Shown: positions 44,651 through 55,739 of the stretch, one piece after another
How the letters are laid out: every line of letters begins with the position of its first letter
How positions within the stretch are numbered: position 1 is the first letter of the stretch
Assembly: GCA_030674185.1 (NCBI GenBank)
Contig: CM060307.1
Location: 44,685,181-44,749,180 of the forward strand
DNA length: 64,000 nucleotides
From: Monoplex corrugatus
Lineage: Eukaryota > Mollusca > Gastropoda > Littorinimorpha > Ranellidae
Direction: 5' to 3'
Notes under the pieces: generated by a model
The model's database searches: none
Told to the model about the DNA's origin: nothing
The model's input: the letters and a program-made list of their open reading frames with translations, nothing else
Translations under genes and position numbers: made by a program

Positions 44651-46113
44651 GATGAAAAAATGTGATTTAATTCACCATACTTGCCGATACGTACTCAAAT
44701 TTCATCAAAAACTGACGGCACAGAATCGAAAGTACTTGACGCCGTGTTGGTTTGAGATCGGCAGACAGTGGAAGTCGGTACTCATTCAAACTGACAAAAG
44801 ACCATTCGCGATGGCGTATGAATATGACTGTAACCATGCGCACACGAAAGGGTACACATTGTTTTATGTTTTCACCTGAAGATGGCATATTTTCATGTTC
44901 GTCAGAATTCAAACTTTTTGAACACTGCGTACAAAAGGGTTAATATCTTACAAATGGTTAATCAAATCAGTCTGGCTGTTAGTATTTGATTTCCTCATGG
45001 CCTTACTGACATTTTGATACTATATATAGCTATGCAGTGCAAGTGTTGCGTGTGGACTTCCAGTTGAAAAAGCGAGTGTCAGTTTGGGCTTAACTCTGCC
45101 TCTACCAAATGGCAGCGCAACACACGCAAAGCGATCAGACATACGTCTCGTATTTTGTCATTGTCCATTCACCACACACACTCGGTAATAACAAGAATAC
45201 ACTCAATTGAAAGAGGAGAAATCGATCTATATTTTTCTCATAATGGTTTAAAGTAGTGATGTGACAGCTGATTATGCGTTTGATAACAAACACTGTTTAA
45301 AATGTTGGAATTTCCTAACATTTTAAGAATTGCTGAACCAGGGGAGGTAACTGTAATCATGGTCGTTTGAGAAGAAAAGGCGTCTGCTACACGCCTTCTT
45401 TGGGTGCACAGCTACACTATGTATGGGGCAACTATTTTTACACAATACCAGAAAGTTGTACATGTTCATTTTTAGAGGATTTCATGCGGCACAACCTGTA
45501 GCGTTCTGTGCAGTCAGATTTACTTGGTTTTAGGGCAGCAAACTTGGTAGATGATGGGTTGTCGGAAACGTTAAACCACATCGTCACAGAATATTGCCAA
45601 GTGTAGGGAAATGGTAACTTCGAATGTAGAGATAACTGTGATTACTACCAAGTATCCAAAGAAGTGAATGGCAGAAAGGCAGAGGAGAAAATCTACCTTG
45701 TGCTTCATATCCTAGGAAGTGCATGCCAGAGGACAAAACTAATCTGTGGGCATGACATGATACAGTAATTGCCCTTCTGGTGTACGTGTGCGTTGTGCCC
45801 CAGAGTTCTTATTTTTAGGGACTGTTTTTAGTCAATTATGAGAATGCGTGCTTTGATTTAAATGAATATTGAGATTTAGCGTTGTATAGATATTCAGTCG
45901 TGGGGTCTCTTGTGATACACCATTTTCAGTGGAAAGTGAGTTTTTTTGCGGAAACTTGCGAGATACTTAAATTTTGAGGAAGAGGGGGAAAAGAAAACGG
46001 GGGGAAAATCAAAACCGATCAGCTTGTCTCAGAAAGTAAGAAAGTGCGAAGTTTGATTTGGAATAAGAATGATTTTTGACATGTTCTAACATGCAAACAT
46101 TTTGGCTTTGCAG
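44651..46113. other. Boule intron, no gene confirmed
   Basis: An 81-codon minus-strand frame (44667-44912) has no known motif. TTAA occurs at its far side (44668) and after the piggyBac-like sequence ACAAAAGGGTTAA (44942), but the two ends do not match each other. 45240-45420 shares blocks with 1476-1530 and 63600-63650 (GTGATGTGACAGCTGA, GGGGAGGTAACTGTA). The polypyrimidine stretch and CAG at 46111-46113 serve the next exon. Confidence 0.4.
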
Positions 46114-46173
46114 GCTGACAACTTGATTTTCAAGGACAGAAAGTTAAACATTGGACCAGCCGTTCGAAAACAG
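46114..46173 (+). CDS. boule: Boule, exon D: end of the RRM
   Basis: 60 nt after TTTTGGCTTTGCAG, phase 0 to phase 0, reading ADNLIFKDRKLNIGPAVRKQ and then the donor GTATGT. 'FKDRKLNIGPAVRKQ' is the signature end of the Boule/DAZ RRM. It continues IIKKE of exon C in frame. The next exon is the 19-nt microexon 2.4 kb downstream. Confidence 0.95.
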
Positions 46174-47758
46174 GTATGTACAATGTTGTTTAGGAAAGAT
46201 AAACTGGATAGGCCATTACAATAAGATATTGATGGACTTAATTGAGGAGAGGAGCCATGCTTAAACTAAGCCTTAAATGAACTACATACCATCATTCCTG
46301 TTGCTCAGTATCGCATTCCTCACACCCACCCACCCACTTATGTTTTTTGTTTTGTTTGTTTTTAAAGATAAACCAGTGGTAAAGAAGAGAGTTGAATGGT
46401 TGGTTGTGGAGCGAAATCTCTTCTACCAGCACAGGTACATTCATTAGAGACAAGCACAGTAGAGGAGGGCGTCAAAAAACTGTTGTATCTGCATCAATAA
46501 AATGCAGTATATCCACATAAGTAATATATAATCTGCAAGCACATTGAAGCATTGTTCTTTAATTTTACTCTATATACTCATTTCGTATAGTTTGTTCTCG
46601 ATTTTTTTGATCGAATTGTTCTGCCAAGCAGTCTTCTTTATTCTTCCTTGTCCTTGTTTTTTTGGTTCCATATCTCCTGTCCAAAATGCTAATAATTTCT
46701 GTTTGAAAAATGTTCTTTTTCTGTCGGGCCAACTTCCATTTGGCAAATTTGTATAGTTATTTTCTTAATATTTATCATATTTTCTAATTTAACTTAGTGA
46801 TGGAGGCTTGATCTCGCTTTTCTTGTGTGCATCATAAAAATTTTGTGATGAATGACAAATTAGGGATTGCTCTTGCATCTTCAGTTGTGACCCTCTTTTC
46901 CTCGTGAGAATGAAATCAATCTGGGAAGCTTGACCTAAGTTTCATCAATAGTAAGAAATTAGTTGATAAAATCTAGAGAAATGGCTTTGAAACGTAGATT
47001 GTCTCAGAATGGGGTGAATCGCGTGTTCTGTGAGGTTTTGGCACCCACCTTGATGAGACCTTTGTCATTTGCAATTCACTGGTCAGGCTTGAGGGGTGTT
47101 TAGGGTGTTGTAATATCATGGTTGGTCATGTCCACCTTCACTGCATTGGTCATTGTAAAAGCCTCTCGCTCTCCGGTGACTTAAATTATACCATTTTCTG
47201 ACTTGAATTGAAAGGTGAATCCTGGTGTACACCTTCATCAGTTCATCATGGGTTTCTCTTGACGTCGTCTTTTTCTGACAAAAAGAAATGATGGCATACC
47301 ATACTGAGTTACAGTCCACACCTGCACCCTCCCCCCACCCCCCAGGGTTGGAAACTGGGACTATGACACCAATACCTTAAGTTGTAATAAACATTACGCT
47401 GATGTTCATATTTTGTATTGAACCTTCGTGGACGCACATGTGTGTGTGTAAAGCAGTTGTGATAGTAAGATTACATTACTGGAGCGAAAGTTGTCAGTTA
47501 ATTTGACTTGGGCCTACTCTAGTTATATTTTTTGTACAAAGTAATTCTCATGGGGTAAACTTTTATGACTATAGCTTGCATCAATCTGACATAGCAAGTT
47601 CACTTGATGTGGCTTCAAAAATTATAGAAAAAAGACAAAACGATAAGAAAAGGGGTGGGGCAGGTAGGAAAGTAGACCAAAATGAGAGAGATCCAAGAGG
47701 ATTGGGAGATAGGAGTGCACGTTACTAGCTTTTGGGGGCCTAGGGGATGGAGTTATCA
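46174..47758. other. Boule intron, nothing recognised
   Basis: AT-rich sequence with no element ends or coding motifs that I can support. Confidence 0.45.
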
Positions 47759-48298
47759 GAGCCTGGAATTCGTCGCGGAAACGAGGATTTCCGCGGAAAT
47801 CAAAATCGAAAATCGCGCAAAAAAATATTTTTCGCGTTAAAAAGAGCAAGGAAGGAGCATGCAGAAATGGTCATTTGTGAGGCAGACACAGAGGGAAAGG
47901 AACACAACCAGAGGTTGAATACACCACAGAGAGCATACCTGATCAAGCACAGACAGAAACCAAACGGAAAAAAAAGCAAACATCTCTGGCAAGATTCTTT
48001 CGTCGTTCTGACTTGGATAAGCCTTCTAGCTAGTTTTGATGAATATGTCTGTGTATGAACACACTGAAACGATCTGCTGTGTATGATGGATCCTGATCTT
48101 GTGCCCAATGTTTATTAAATACTCTTGACTGATATTCATTGTGATTTTCAGTGTGTTAGATGCCTTTAAATTTGTCTCCAGAATGCCTCGGAATGCACAG
48201 ATTTTAGTCTTGATTTTAAACATTTTCCGGGGGAGCATGCCCCCGGACCCCCCTAGAAGTTTCCTCTTTTTTTTTTTTTTCTTAGCAATTCCAGGCTC
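47759..48298 (+). mobile_element. Short hAT-like element (boundaries tentative)
   Basis: 540 bp between inverted GAGCCTGGAATT (47759-47770) and AATTCCAGGCTC (48287-48298). Inside the left end is GAGGATTTCCGCGGAAATC, and near the right end GGGGGAGCATGCCCCCGGAC, features shared with the CAGGG elements. No clear target duplication could be read at the flanks. An open frame (about 47864-48058) contains KHRQKPNGKKSKHLW but no certain zinc finger. Confidence 0.55.
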
Positions 48299-48577
48299 CA
48301 AGCTATGCAGACATGTTTGAAGTGTACACCTATTTTCTGACAGAATGATGCAGGCTATGAATGGAAGCATGCCCTCTACAAAAAGTGCCCTTTGAAATAG
48401 AGTTGGGTTTTAAAAAGTTCACCCCTTTATTTTAGCAGCTGAGTATGCTTATATAGTATTTGATAATGTGAGTTCACAAACATTAGAGGAAAAACGATTG
48501 ATCATTTTATTGGTGTAAAGTGTGTGTGTGTGTGACAGAAATAAAAACTAATGTTTGTCATATTTCTTTTGCTGTAG

Positions 48578-48596
48578 GTGCTTCCAAGGCCATATG
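48578..48596 (+). CDS. boule: Boule, microexon E, first copy (19 nt)
   Basis: GTGCTTCCAAGGCCATATG between TTTCTTTTGCTGTAG and GTGAGT. Entering in phase 0 after exon D it reads VLPRPY and leaves one base over (phase 1). An identical exon with identical splice sites follows 104 bp downstream. Using one copy keeps one frame; using both would add 38 nt and change the frame of what follows. The exon is assigned to boule by position, splice sites and compatible phase; I have no matching protein to confirm it. Confidence 0.6.
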
Positions 48597-48681
48597 GTGA
48601 GTATATTAAGATCTTAGTTCACAAACATGTGCGTTCAAATGTATGCACACACAGGCGTACGTCATATTTCTTTTGCTGTAG

Positions 48682-48700
48682 GTGCTTCCAAGGCCATATG
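48682..48700 (+). CDS. boule: Boule, microexon E, second copy (19 nt)
   Basis: Exact copy of 48578-48596 with the same acceptor and donor. The intron between the copies would be 85 nt, short but possible. Either copy alone gives the same peptide VLPRPY. The downstream exon was not found within the remaining 15 kb. Confidence 0.55.
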
Positions 48701-48765
48701 GTGAGTATATTAAGATCTTAGTTCACAAACATATGCGTTCAAATGTATGCACACACAGGCGTACG

Positions 48766-51310
48766 CACGTCCGCCCGAGTGCTGCAAATCACACTAGCTG
48801 ATGTGAATTTAGTGCCCCACCCCTCTATCCCTCTATCTCTTTTCTAATATGTTGTGCAAAATTGCGTAAACTTATTGATGGCCTCAGTACAAGAAGTGCT
48901 CTGTATGAAAGAAATGGCAGTTGGCATAGAACTTGGGAGGTGGAATGCATGGAAAACAACAAAAGACGCTGATAGTAAGATGATGATAATGAGGATTCCA
49001 AAACCAGTCCATCAAGGCACGTTAAAGAAACTGTGAATGGAAATGTTGACTTTTGTTCATTGTGAAAATGGCAGTTGTCGAGTAGTAGTGATCAAGCATT
49101 TTTGGATTTTGGGTCTGTTTACCTCTTTCCATTCTTAAGGTTTGAACGATCTGAATTCCCATACAAGCTGAACATTAATAAATCCTTGACTGGATAATGA
49201 AGAGAAATACTGATTGATGCAACAGAAGGGTTTTGAGCCATGTACATGTAGCAGCAAGTGAATTATGGGAAAGTGCTTAGCATGCACGGTCTCAGTTGTG
49301 GAATGGCTAACACAAAAATGATACAATAGAAAGCAAAACATAAATAATAACAATGAACATACATAATACATATGGGAGTTTAAGCCCACAATCAACAGGA
49401 AGATAAGTACGTTCTAAGGTTATTTTTGTTGTACTTGCAGTTCATGCACTGGCTGTTAGTGTGCTCGATGCCATGCATTAATTTTGAAGAAACTTGGTTT
49501 TGCTTTGCAAACAAGATGAGTGGGAATTCAGCATTCATGATAATTGGAAATGAGATGTCAGATGTTGAAAGTTTGATACTGGGTCGGACAAGTGTTCATC
49601 CCATGCAATGTGTCTGGGTGGGGGTTCAGTATTGTACTAGATGAGTAAACATTAATTTTTTCAATCAGAATTTTTTTTGCAGCAACCGTCCTGAATTTCA
49701 GATGACTGGATGTTTAGTGGTATTGTATTAAACAATTTTCCCCTTATCACACACACTCACCTGTGGTATACAGAAATTCACAAGGAAGAGAAAGTCTGAG
49801 CGTGGAGGCAGTTGACCTCTTTCTAACTTCAGGTCACATAAATGTACATATGGCTGCCAGTACCTGCTGTAACATTTCAAACGCCAAGTATGGAATAAAG
49901 TGGCATGAGTCTTGTACTTGCAATGCACATACAAATTACAAGTTTTTTATATATTTTTTAAAATTCATTCTCCTCTGTTAAGCATTGCTATACATTTCAT
50001 ATTTAGATATTGCCCACTTCTGGTACATGCCACAAATTGTAAGAGGGTTTCTCCTTCCAGTGAAGTGAGCAGTACATGTGTAAAGAATATGGTGATTGTG
50101 TGTGTGTGTGGCGGGTGTGACGAGTGGCACTGAGTGTTAAATGGGAAATTGCTTGGTTGTATTCAAATCTTTCTAGCATCTACTTTTTGCAGACCAGTCT
50201 TATCTGCCGCTTCAGTGGTGTCTGTCCCATGCCAGTTATTTCCACTGTGTCCTTATGTTTACATGTGTTATTCATTTTTGTTTGATTTTTAGTGCAAGGG
50301 GCATATCCTTAGATGATGTGCACGAACACCTCAATATGCATACATAATTTTTCTGTGCCAGGTTTTGTTTGTTCCTGGGTTAATGAGGCATTTATGTTTA
50401 GAGATGGTTGTAGCCTTGATGTGGTACTGTGCAGTTGGCCAAGTTTTGAACAATATTCAGGTATGCATGGAAAAGATTTTTCCACATTCAGGCAGAAATC
50501 CGGCTTTTGGAAAAGCCCAGAGGTCATTTCTGAAATGCATGCAAATTTGGGGGGGAATGATGGTGGGAAAGAGAGTCGGGGCAAGGGATTAAGGCCTAAA
50601 TGGGTCCTGGCGATACACTTGTCGCAATAACAGATGAAGTAATTCTGCTGTCTCCTCTCTATATCTACACTGGTTGTGTGTAGACTTAGAACATTTTGGT
50701 TTAGAGAGTATGTTACATTGGTGTCCTATTCATATAATGTGCATCAGAGTATTGGAGGGAAAGATAGAGATCCTGGACATCTGTGACTGTGTGAATAAGT
50801 TTGTATTGATATGCAGTGAGCATGGCTAAAAGTGAATTGTGAGGAGGCAATTCTAAAGCTGGTGATGAGGATAAAAAAAAAGGAGGTAGTTTTTCATCAA
50901 TATTGAGGACTTGATGATGGACATTGTGTTAACCATATTTAACCCAGTCATGTAGCAGCACACTTGTAAAAGTGGATGAGAGGATTCAAAATGAGAGGAG
51001 TGGTTCAGACGTTTCCCTACTAACAACTAAACTTGAAGTTTGAGGATTTGTTTTCCATAGAGGCCTTGCCTTCTCAGTTTGACCGGAAAATCGAACTGAG
51101 CATGTAGTTCAGAAGAGGAAAAAATTTGGCCTGTGCATGCTTAAGATCCCATGACAATTGAAAACTGAAGATCAGAGCATTCGCTTGGCTGCCCTGGTAT
51201 AAAAAAAAAAATAGGCGAGAGAGGTTTGTTTCTCAGGTCACTCCCCTAGAAAGCCAGTTAGTCCTTTTGCATTTCTGAAGTCTTGGAGTGGTGTTGCATT
51301 CTGGTAGCTC
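48766..51310. other. Downstream intron, no exon recognised
   Basis: No boule-like C-terminal (DAZ-repeat or Tyr/Gln-rich) exon was found. 50160-50465 is a weak copy of the ~0.5 kb repeat (GCAGTTGGCCAAGTTTTGAA tail). Short open frames of 60-105 codons occur on both strands without recognisable motifs. Confidence 0.45.
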
Positions 51311-51690
51311 TTAACCCTTTCGCTGCTATGCCCTTTTTTTTTTTTTTTTTTTTTTTTTAGCTCCGAGAACACTATTTGCCAGGGCCATATTACATAATGG
51401 AGGGTAATAATTAAAAAAATATTCTGACACAAAAACTACTCAATATTATTAAGTCCATAAAACTAATACTTTTTTGAAAGGTAATTGAATCCTCTGTACA
51501 CTGATCACAATTACACATCCATTCAACAGGACAGATGAAAGTTTATGTCCAATGAAACAGGATTTATTCTTTTTTACACTATTCTAGACATGATATCATA
51601 TAAATATAAAAAAAGGGAAAAACAGTGAATAATAAAACTGAATTATTGTCAGAAAGCAAAAGAATGATAATGAAAAATGTATTTCCTTAC

Positions 51691-51864
51691 CTTCTGTCCA
51701 AGAAGAATTTTCACAATCACCAAATACATGTTCATATCTACACACACACACTTTGCGACTTGAGTTTTCAGTGTCACTGTTGTCTAATACTGCACCTCTC
51801 CATCGCCCTCTCTGCTGAGAAGCTCCCTGTCCCCTGCCTCTGGTCTCACAGTCTCTGGTACCAC
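51691..51864 (-). CDS. Candidate transposon exon, Arg/Gly-rich
   Basis: 58 codons between a strong acceptor (TATATCCACAG) and donor (AGAAG/GTAAGG): GGTRDCETRGRGQGASQQRG, RWRGAVLDNSDTENSS and then ENSSWTE. Arg/Gly-rich sequence followed by an acidic stretch and a Trp resembles the region before the piggyBac core. No catalytic exon is present between here and the left end. Confidence 0.4.
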
Positions 51865-51944
51865 CTGTGGATATAAAAAAAAAAATCAGGTTCACATCCT
51901 TGTGCTTGGAAACAACACACACACACAAACACACACCCCACACA

Positions 51945-51988
<44 letters not shown>

Positions 51989-52264
51989 CTCTCTCTCTCT
52001 TTCTCTCACACACACAGCTACATTGACACGTGCACCACTGCAACACTAGTTCTCACTCAGTCTTGTTACAAGCACACACACACACACAACTACACACAAC
52101 CATATACACACACACACACACATAAGTACAGTGATGACACAAACACACTCAGTGCCACGCCCACACGCCCATTCAGCAAAGTCTTCTCTTTTGCAGTCAC
52201 TGCTCCGTGATAACACTCAATTTATCAACACACTGACACAAGACAATAACAATGGGTCATACCA

Positions 52265-52760
52265 GTACTTCTGCCAACGGCCTGCCCTCGCGGTAGACGC
52301 GTGGTGGCTTGACCACGAGCAAGCTGCTCCACCGTGTCGGCTCCGGTGTAAGCTGTAGCAGACGACGCTTGTACTGTGTCCAGTTTCACTCTCCCCCGTC
52401 TGAGCCATTGTTCTCCTGACTGGCCTTCACCCTCTTCAAAATCTGGGTCAGTTACAGCCTCCAACTCGGCTCTCTCCTTGCTGGACTATTCTTGTAATTG
52501 CGATTTTGACACACCCCCTCTGCTCCTCTGGAAAGTTAGTTCGACTCCAGCGAGCCATTTGACATAGCAGTTTCGTCATAACGACTAAATTCGTCGTCCT
52601 CTATCAATTGTAGAACTTTCTTATCATCAGTGGTAACAAAGTCACTGTAATCTTTTGCTGTTCGCTTTCGTTTCACCCGCTTCGGCCAGGTTGAGTTTCT
52701 TCGTCCGCCTTGATGATCATTGAGCTCGAAAGTTGCAGGGGGTGGTTTAGGAAACAGCCC
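52265..52760 (-). pseudogene. Candidate transposon N-terminal exons
   Basis: Minus-strand frames with RRNSTWPKRVKRKRTAKDYS and DDKKVLQLIEDDEFSRYDE, a stop, then in another frame EAVTDPDFEEGEGQSGEQWL and AYTGADTVEQLARGQATTRL to a donor-like GTATGA near 52265. The acidic and basic blocks look like a transposase N-terminus. The family is not certain and the frame is broken at least once. Confidence 0.35.
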
Positions 52761-52974
52761 AGACCCCTTTTAATCTCATTGCATCCTTTGCTTTATAAAT
52801 ATTAATAGCAGACACACTAAGCTTTGTGATTGGAGTGAATTGGGAACCCCTGGTCTTAAAATAGAGCTTGGAAAAGTCTTACTATGATGCACACGGAATA
52901 TTCCATGACGGGGGCCATCTTAGATATGCCGGAACTTCACGGGTAATCCCGTGATGGGGCGGTCTAGTGGTTAA

Positions 52975-53605
52975 TGTGGTGAACAACCAGAGCTATTTTC
53001 GTAAATCCATTATGACAAAAATATATGAATATGGAATTCTTTTCACAGTGAGAGGTCAGATGCCAGAGGAACAAAAGAGCTACATTGTTGCATTGTACTG
53101 GATTTGAAGTTAAGAACTTTTTCGAGACGTTCAGTGTACATGGCTCCCAATTTCCGATTTTTGTCGGGGGGGATCCTCGGACTGCTTTTGAAGAAAAAAG
53201 TGATCTTTTCAAGAACATTTTTTAAAATATTTTTTTTTTCTGTGAAATGGTCAGCTGTTTGTCAGTCTGTTGATCTCTGATAGCAGATAAAACTTAGGGA
53301 AGGGGGATAAATCCGGTATCAATTTTCACTAAAGTCATTTCCTGTGTTTTTTGTCAGGCATGGCTTGCTTCAGAAGTAATTGCAAAACTTTTGAGGAGTG
53401 ACCATGTCTCAAGCTGATATTCTTGAGAGAGGGTTGCCACAGCTAAAACGTTTGACAAAGACAGCAAAAATAAGAGGTGTTTGGAGTGGATTTCTCAAAA
53501 ATTTGATGTTGTGGAAATGAACACATGACTTTGAAAAATGGCAGAGGCTGTGTGCCGCTGTGAAGTCAAATAACTACAGTTGAGCAGGCATCCACAATCT
53601 TTAGA
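52975..53605. other. Intron, no gene recognised
   Basis: Nothing coding seen. Part of this stretch (53560-53605) matches 55160-55220 (GTGCCGCTGTGAAGTCAA, GAGCAGGCA), which provides the empty site for the element that follows. Confidence 0.5.
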
Positions 53606-54734
53606 CAGGGTTCGCACAGTCCTTAAAAGTCCTTAATTTTGAGGGCATGCTTTTTAAGGCCTTAAAAGTCCTTGAAAATCGGGCTTTTGCTGAAAGGTCT
53701 TTAAAAAGTCCTTAAGTTTTGTCACTGCCTATGGTTTTTAATAAAGTGTGTAAAATCTTGAGTTTGTAAAGGAAAAAAAAAGGTTGAAATTGAATTGGAA
53801 AAAAAAAGAGAGAGAAAGTCGGAGTTAAGATCAACGATTTCACCGATACGTCGTCTGCTGTAGGTCAAAACACCAGAGTTACGTGCCTTCATGGCGCATG
53901 CGTGTACGTGAAAGAATGTTCCACCATTTTGAAATTGAGAAGTCAACATGCCGGGGAAGTGTTTGTTTAACGTGGTTTGGCTGGAAAAAGACGAATACAA
54001 AGAATGGCTGCAGACAGACACAAGTGGAGACAGATGCAAGGCCTTTTGCCGCATTTGTAAGAAGACCATAGACATTCGTTCAATGGGAGAATCTGCTGTA
54101 AATACCCATGGAAAAGGGAAAAAACACTGCGACCTGATGAACTTGAAGGCTTCAAATCCTGCAGTTCGTCTTAACAAATTTTTTTTACAAAAATTTCTAC
54201 AAAGAGCGGTCCCATCACTTCTAGCAGTTCGTCATCCTGCAGTTCATCAAGCAACTGTCTTCTCAGTGTTTTGATGTTTATGCCCCCAGTGTTGTGACCT
54301 GTAGTTTTAGTTATAGAGACATTTTACCGTCAGTGACTTCAAACATACATGTATTTGTGTCTACTGATCACAAGAACTGAAATTCCTTATGGACGACAGG
54401 CAAACATTTTTGTCAACTGCAAGATTGGAGAATCTGTTGTGTGCAGCAAACATTTTCAAACATTTTGTCAATTCATCACAATAAGTGAGAATCCTACATT
54501 TGCTCTGCTGTATTGTAAGAAACAAACATTTGTGGCTATACTGATATTTACAGCTGAGATTCCTAAAGAAATCTATGCTCGCAGAGGATCTATGATGTGA
54601 GTATTGAAGAGTAACAGCGAATGATTTAATTTGTGTCAGAATTTCATGATTATCCTTGAAGTAAGTCCTTAAATTTAAAAAAAAGTGCTTCAAAAGTCCT
54701 TAAATTTTTTGTCTGGAAATCTGTATGAACCCTG
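53606..54734 (+). mobile_element. hAT-like element with intact zinc-finger ORF, 5-bp TSD
   Basis: 1129 bp, ends CAGGGTTCGCACAG and, inward from the right, CAGGGTTCATACAG, flanked by TTAGA (53601-53605, 54735-54739). The related sequence at 55200-55225 is uninterrupted at this point. Subterminal AGTCCTTAAA repeats occur at both ends (53618-53715 and 54662-54705), as expected for transposase-binding sites. It encodes a 108-aa zinc-finger protein and no catalytic domain. Confidence 0.88.
53948..54274 (+). CDS. Zinc-finger (BED-like) protein, 108 aa
   Basis: ATG at 53948: MPGKCLFNVVWLEKDEYKEW, then CKAFCRICKKTIDIRSMGES and THGKGKKHCD. C-x2-C and H-x5-H make a BED/hAT-type finger, the DNA-binding N-terminus of hAT transposases. 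It continues to RLNKFFLQKF, like the '...FF' motif that follows the finger in that family. The frame is intact; no RNase H domain follows. It may bind the AGTCCTTAAA repeats of its own ends, which is inference. Confidence 0.6.
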   Translation: MPGKCLFNVVWLEKDEYKEWLQTDTSGDRCKAFCRICKKTIDIRSMGESAVNTHGKGKKHCDLMNLKASNPAVRLNKFFLQKFLQRAVPSLLAVRHPAVHQATVFSVF

Positions 54735-54739
54735 TTAGA

Positions 54740-55244
54740 CCATTTCAAGTCTAAACAAGCACGAGATAAGGCAGAAAACTGGAAGTGGTTGTTTAATGTT
54801 TGTTCGAGCATACATGAAAAAAATACCGATTTTTTTTTTTCTTGAAACTTGACACCAGTGTGTATGAATTTGTTTCAATACAAAAGGATCATAAACAAGC
54901 CCAAAGTTGTGCCAGATGGCACTAGTTTGCATCTATATTTAAAAAACATTTCTGGGGGAGCATACCCCTGGACCCCCAGATTTCTTTCATTTATCTTTGG
55001 GAGACCAGAACGTATAAATTCAATGACCAGTGTGCCCATGTTTTGACAAAGAGCGAAAAATAAACGGTGTTTGGAGTGGATTTCATGAAAAATCGATGTC
55101 ATGGAAATGAGCACATGGCTTTCAAAAAAAAAAGCAGAGGCTGGCATAGCCTACTGTCTTGTGCCGCTGTGAAGTCAATTAAAATAACTATTGTCGAGCA
55201 GGCACCCACAGACTTCCAGACCATTTCAAGTGAATGATGAGGCA
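54740..55244. other. Intron with an isolated GC-rich module
   Basis: 54950-54982 holds CTGGGGGAGCATACCCCTGG, very close to 48225-48255 in the 47759 element, so a decayed hAT-like piece is likely. No ends were found. 55070-55220 is the diverged duplicate of 53490-53600. Confidence 0.45.
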
Positions 55245-55700
55245 GAAAACTGCAAAGAGCCTTAAAACTGTTCAATCTAGGTGGTGGTTTAATGTTTGTA
55301 GGAGAATAAAAGTTTTCCAAAATGGAAAGAAATGGTTATGCGAGTTACACAGGTCACATGTCCTACACTCGTTCATACCTTTCACAAAATTAGAAGCACC
55401 ATCGTGTGTACCATGTGACAAGCTGCTGTGCATCAGATGTCATCTTATTGAATGCTTGGACTCTAATCATGTGAGACACGGGCACTATATGATGGACTCC
55501 TTCAAGCACCTCTTAAGAGATGTTCTCGAGATGCAGTTTCCAATTATTTTGTTTTATTTTATTTTTTTACAAGAGATCAATAGATTTACTCTGATAGATT
55601 GCGAAAGGGAAAGATTTTACTTGGAAATTGTTTTTAACGTGGTCCGAGCCCTGATACGGTTATAGTAGTCTGCTGGCCTACAAGCAGTATGAACCAGAAA
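55245..55700 (+). repeat. LINE 3' end, copy 2
   Basis: Same order as 26461-27115: a frame with CELHRSHVLHSFIPF and CVPCDKLLCIRCHLIECLDS, then ACAAGAGATCAATAGATTTA and GAGCCCTGATACGGTTATAG with CTGCTGG. The His/Cys arrangement is the C-terminal knuckle after LINE RNase H. Truncated at the 5' side and broken. Confidence 0.65.
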
Positions 55701-55739
55701 CAGATTCTGTTCAGCTTGCGCGAAAAAAGGAAAATTTTC

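Larger units (their letters stand above)
48557..48765 (+). repeat. 104-bp tandem duplication containing a boule microexon
   Basis: Two adjacent units (48557-48660, 48661-48765) identical by eye except for about one base (ACATGTGCG versus ACATATGCG). Each contains a polypyrimidine tract, acceptor, 19-nt exon and donor, so the whole splicing unit is doubled. Confidence 0.92.
51315..52970 (-). mobile_element. Probable piggyBac-type element (right end tentative)
   Basis: The left end TTAA CCCTTTCGCTGC (51311 on), followed by TTGCCAGGGC and GGGTAATAATT, matches the end beginning at 63690, so this is a family end. A possible right TTAA is at 52971-52974, but its terminal bases (CCACTAGACC inward) match poorly. 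Two minus-strand exons with good splice sites lie inside. CA tracts occur at 51918-51992 and 52072-52124. Confidence 0.5.

Noticed and set aside
44667..44942. Possible small TTAA-flanked element with an 81-codon frame
   Set aside because: TTAA is present at both sides, but the terminal sequences (TTCACC versus CCCTTTTG) do not match, so an element cannot be supported.
49430..49644. Possible downstream boule exon after TACTTGCAG
   Set aside because: The frame has no similarity to Boule C-terminal sequence, and no good donor follows.
51846..52210. Several overlapping frames rich in His/Thr or Cys/Val
   Set aside because: They read the CA/TG tracts at 51918-51992 and 52072-52124 and have no other content.
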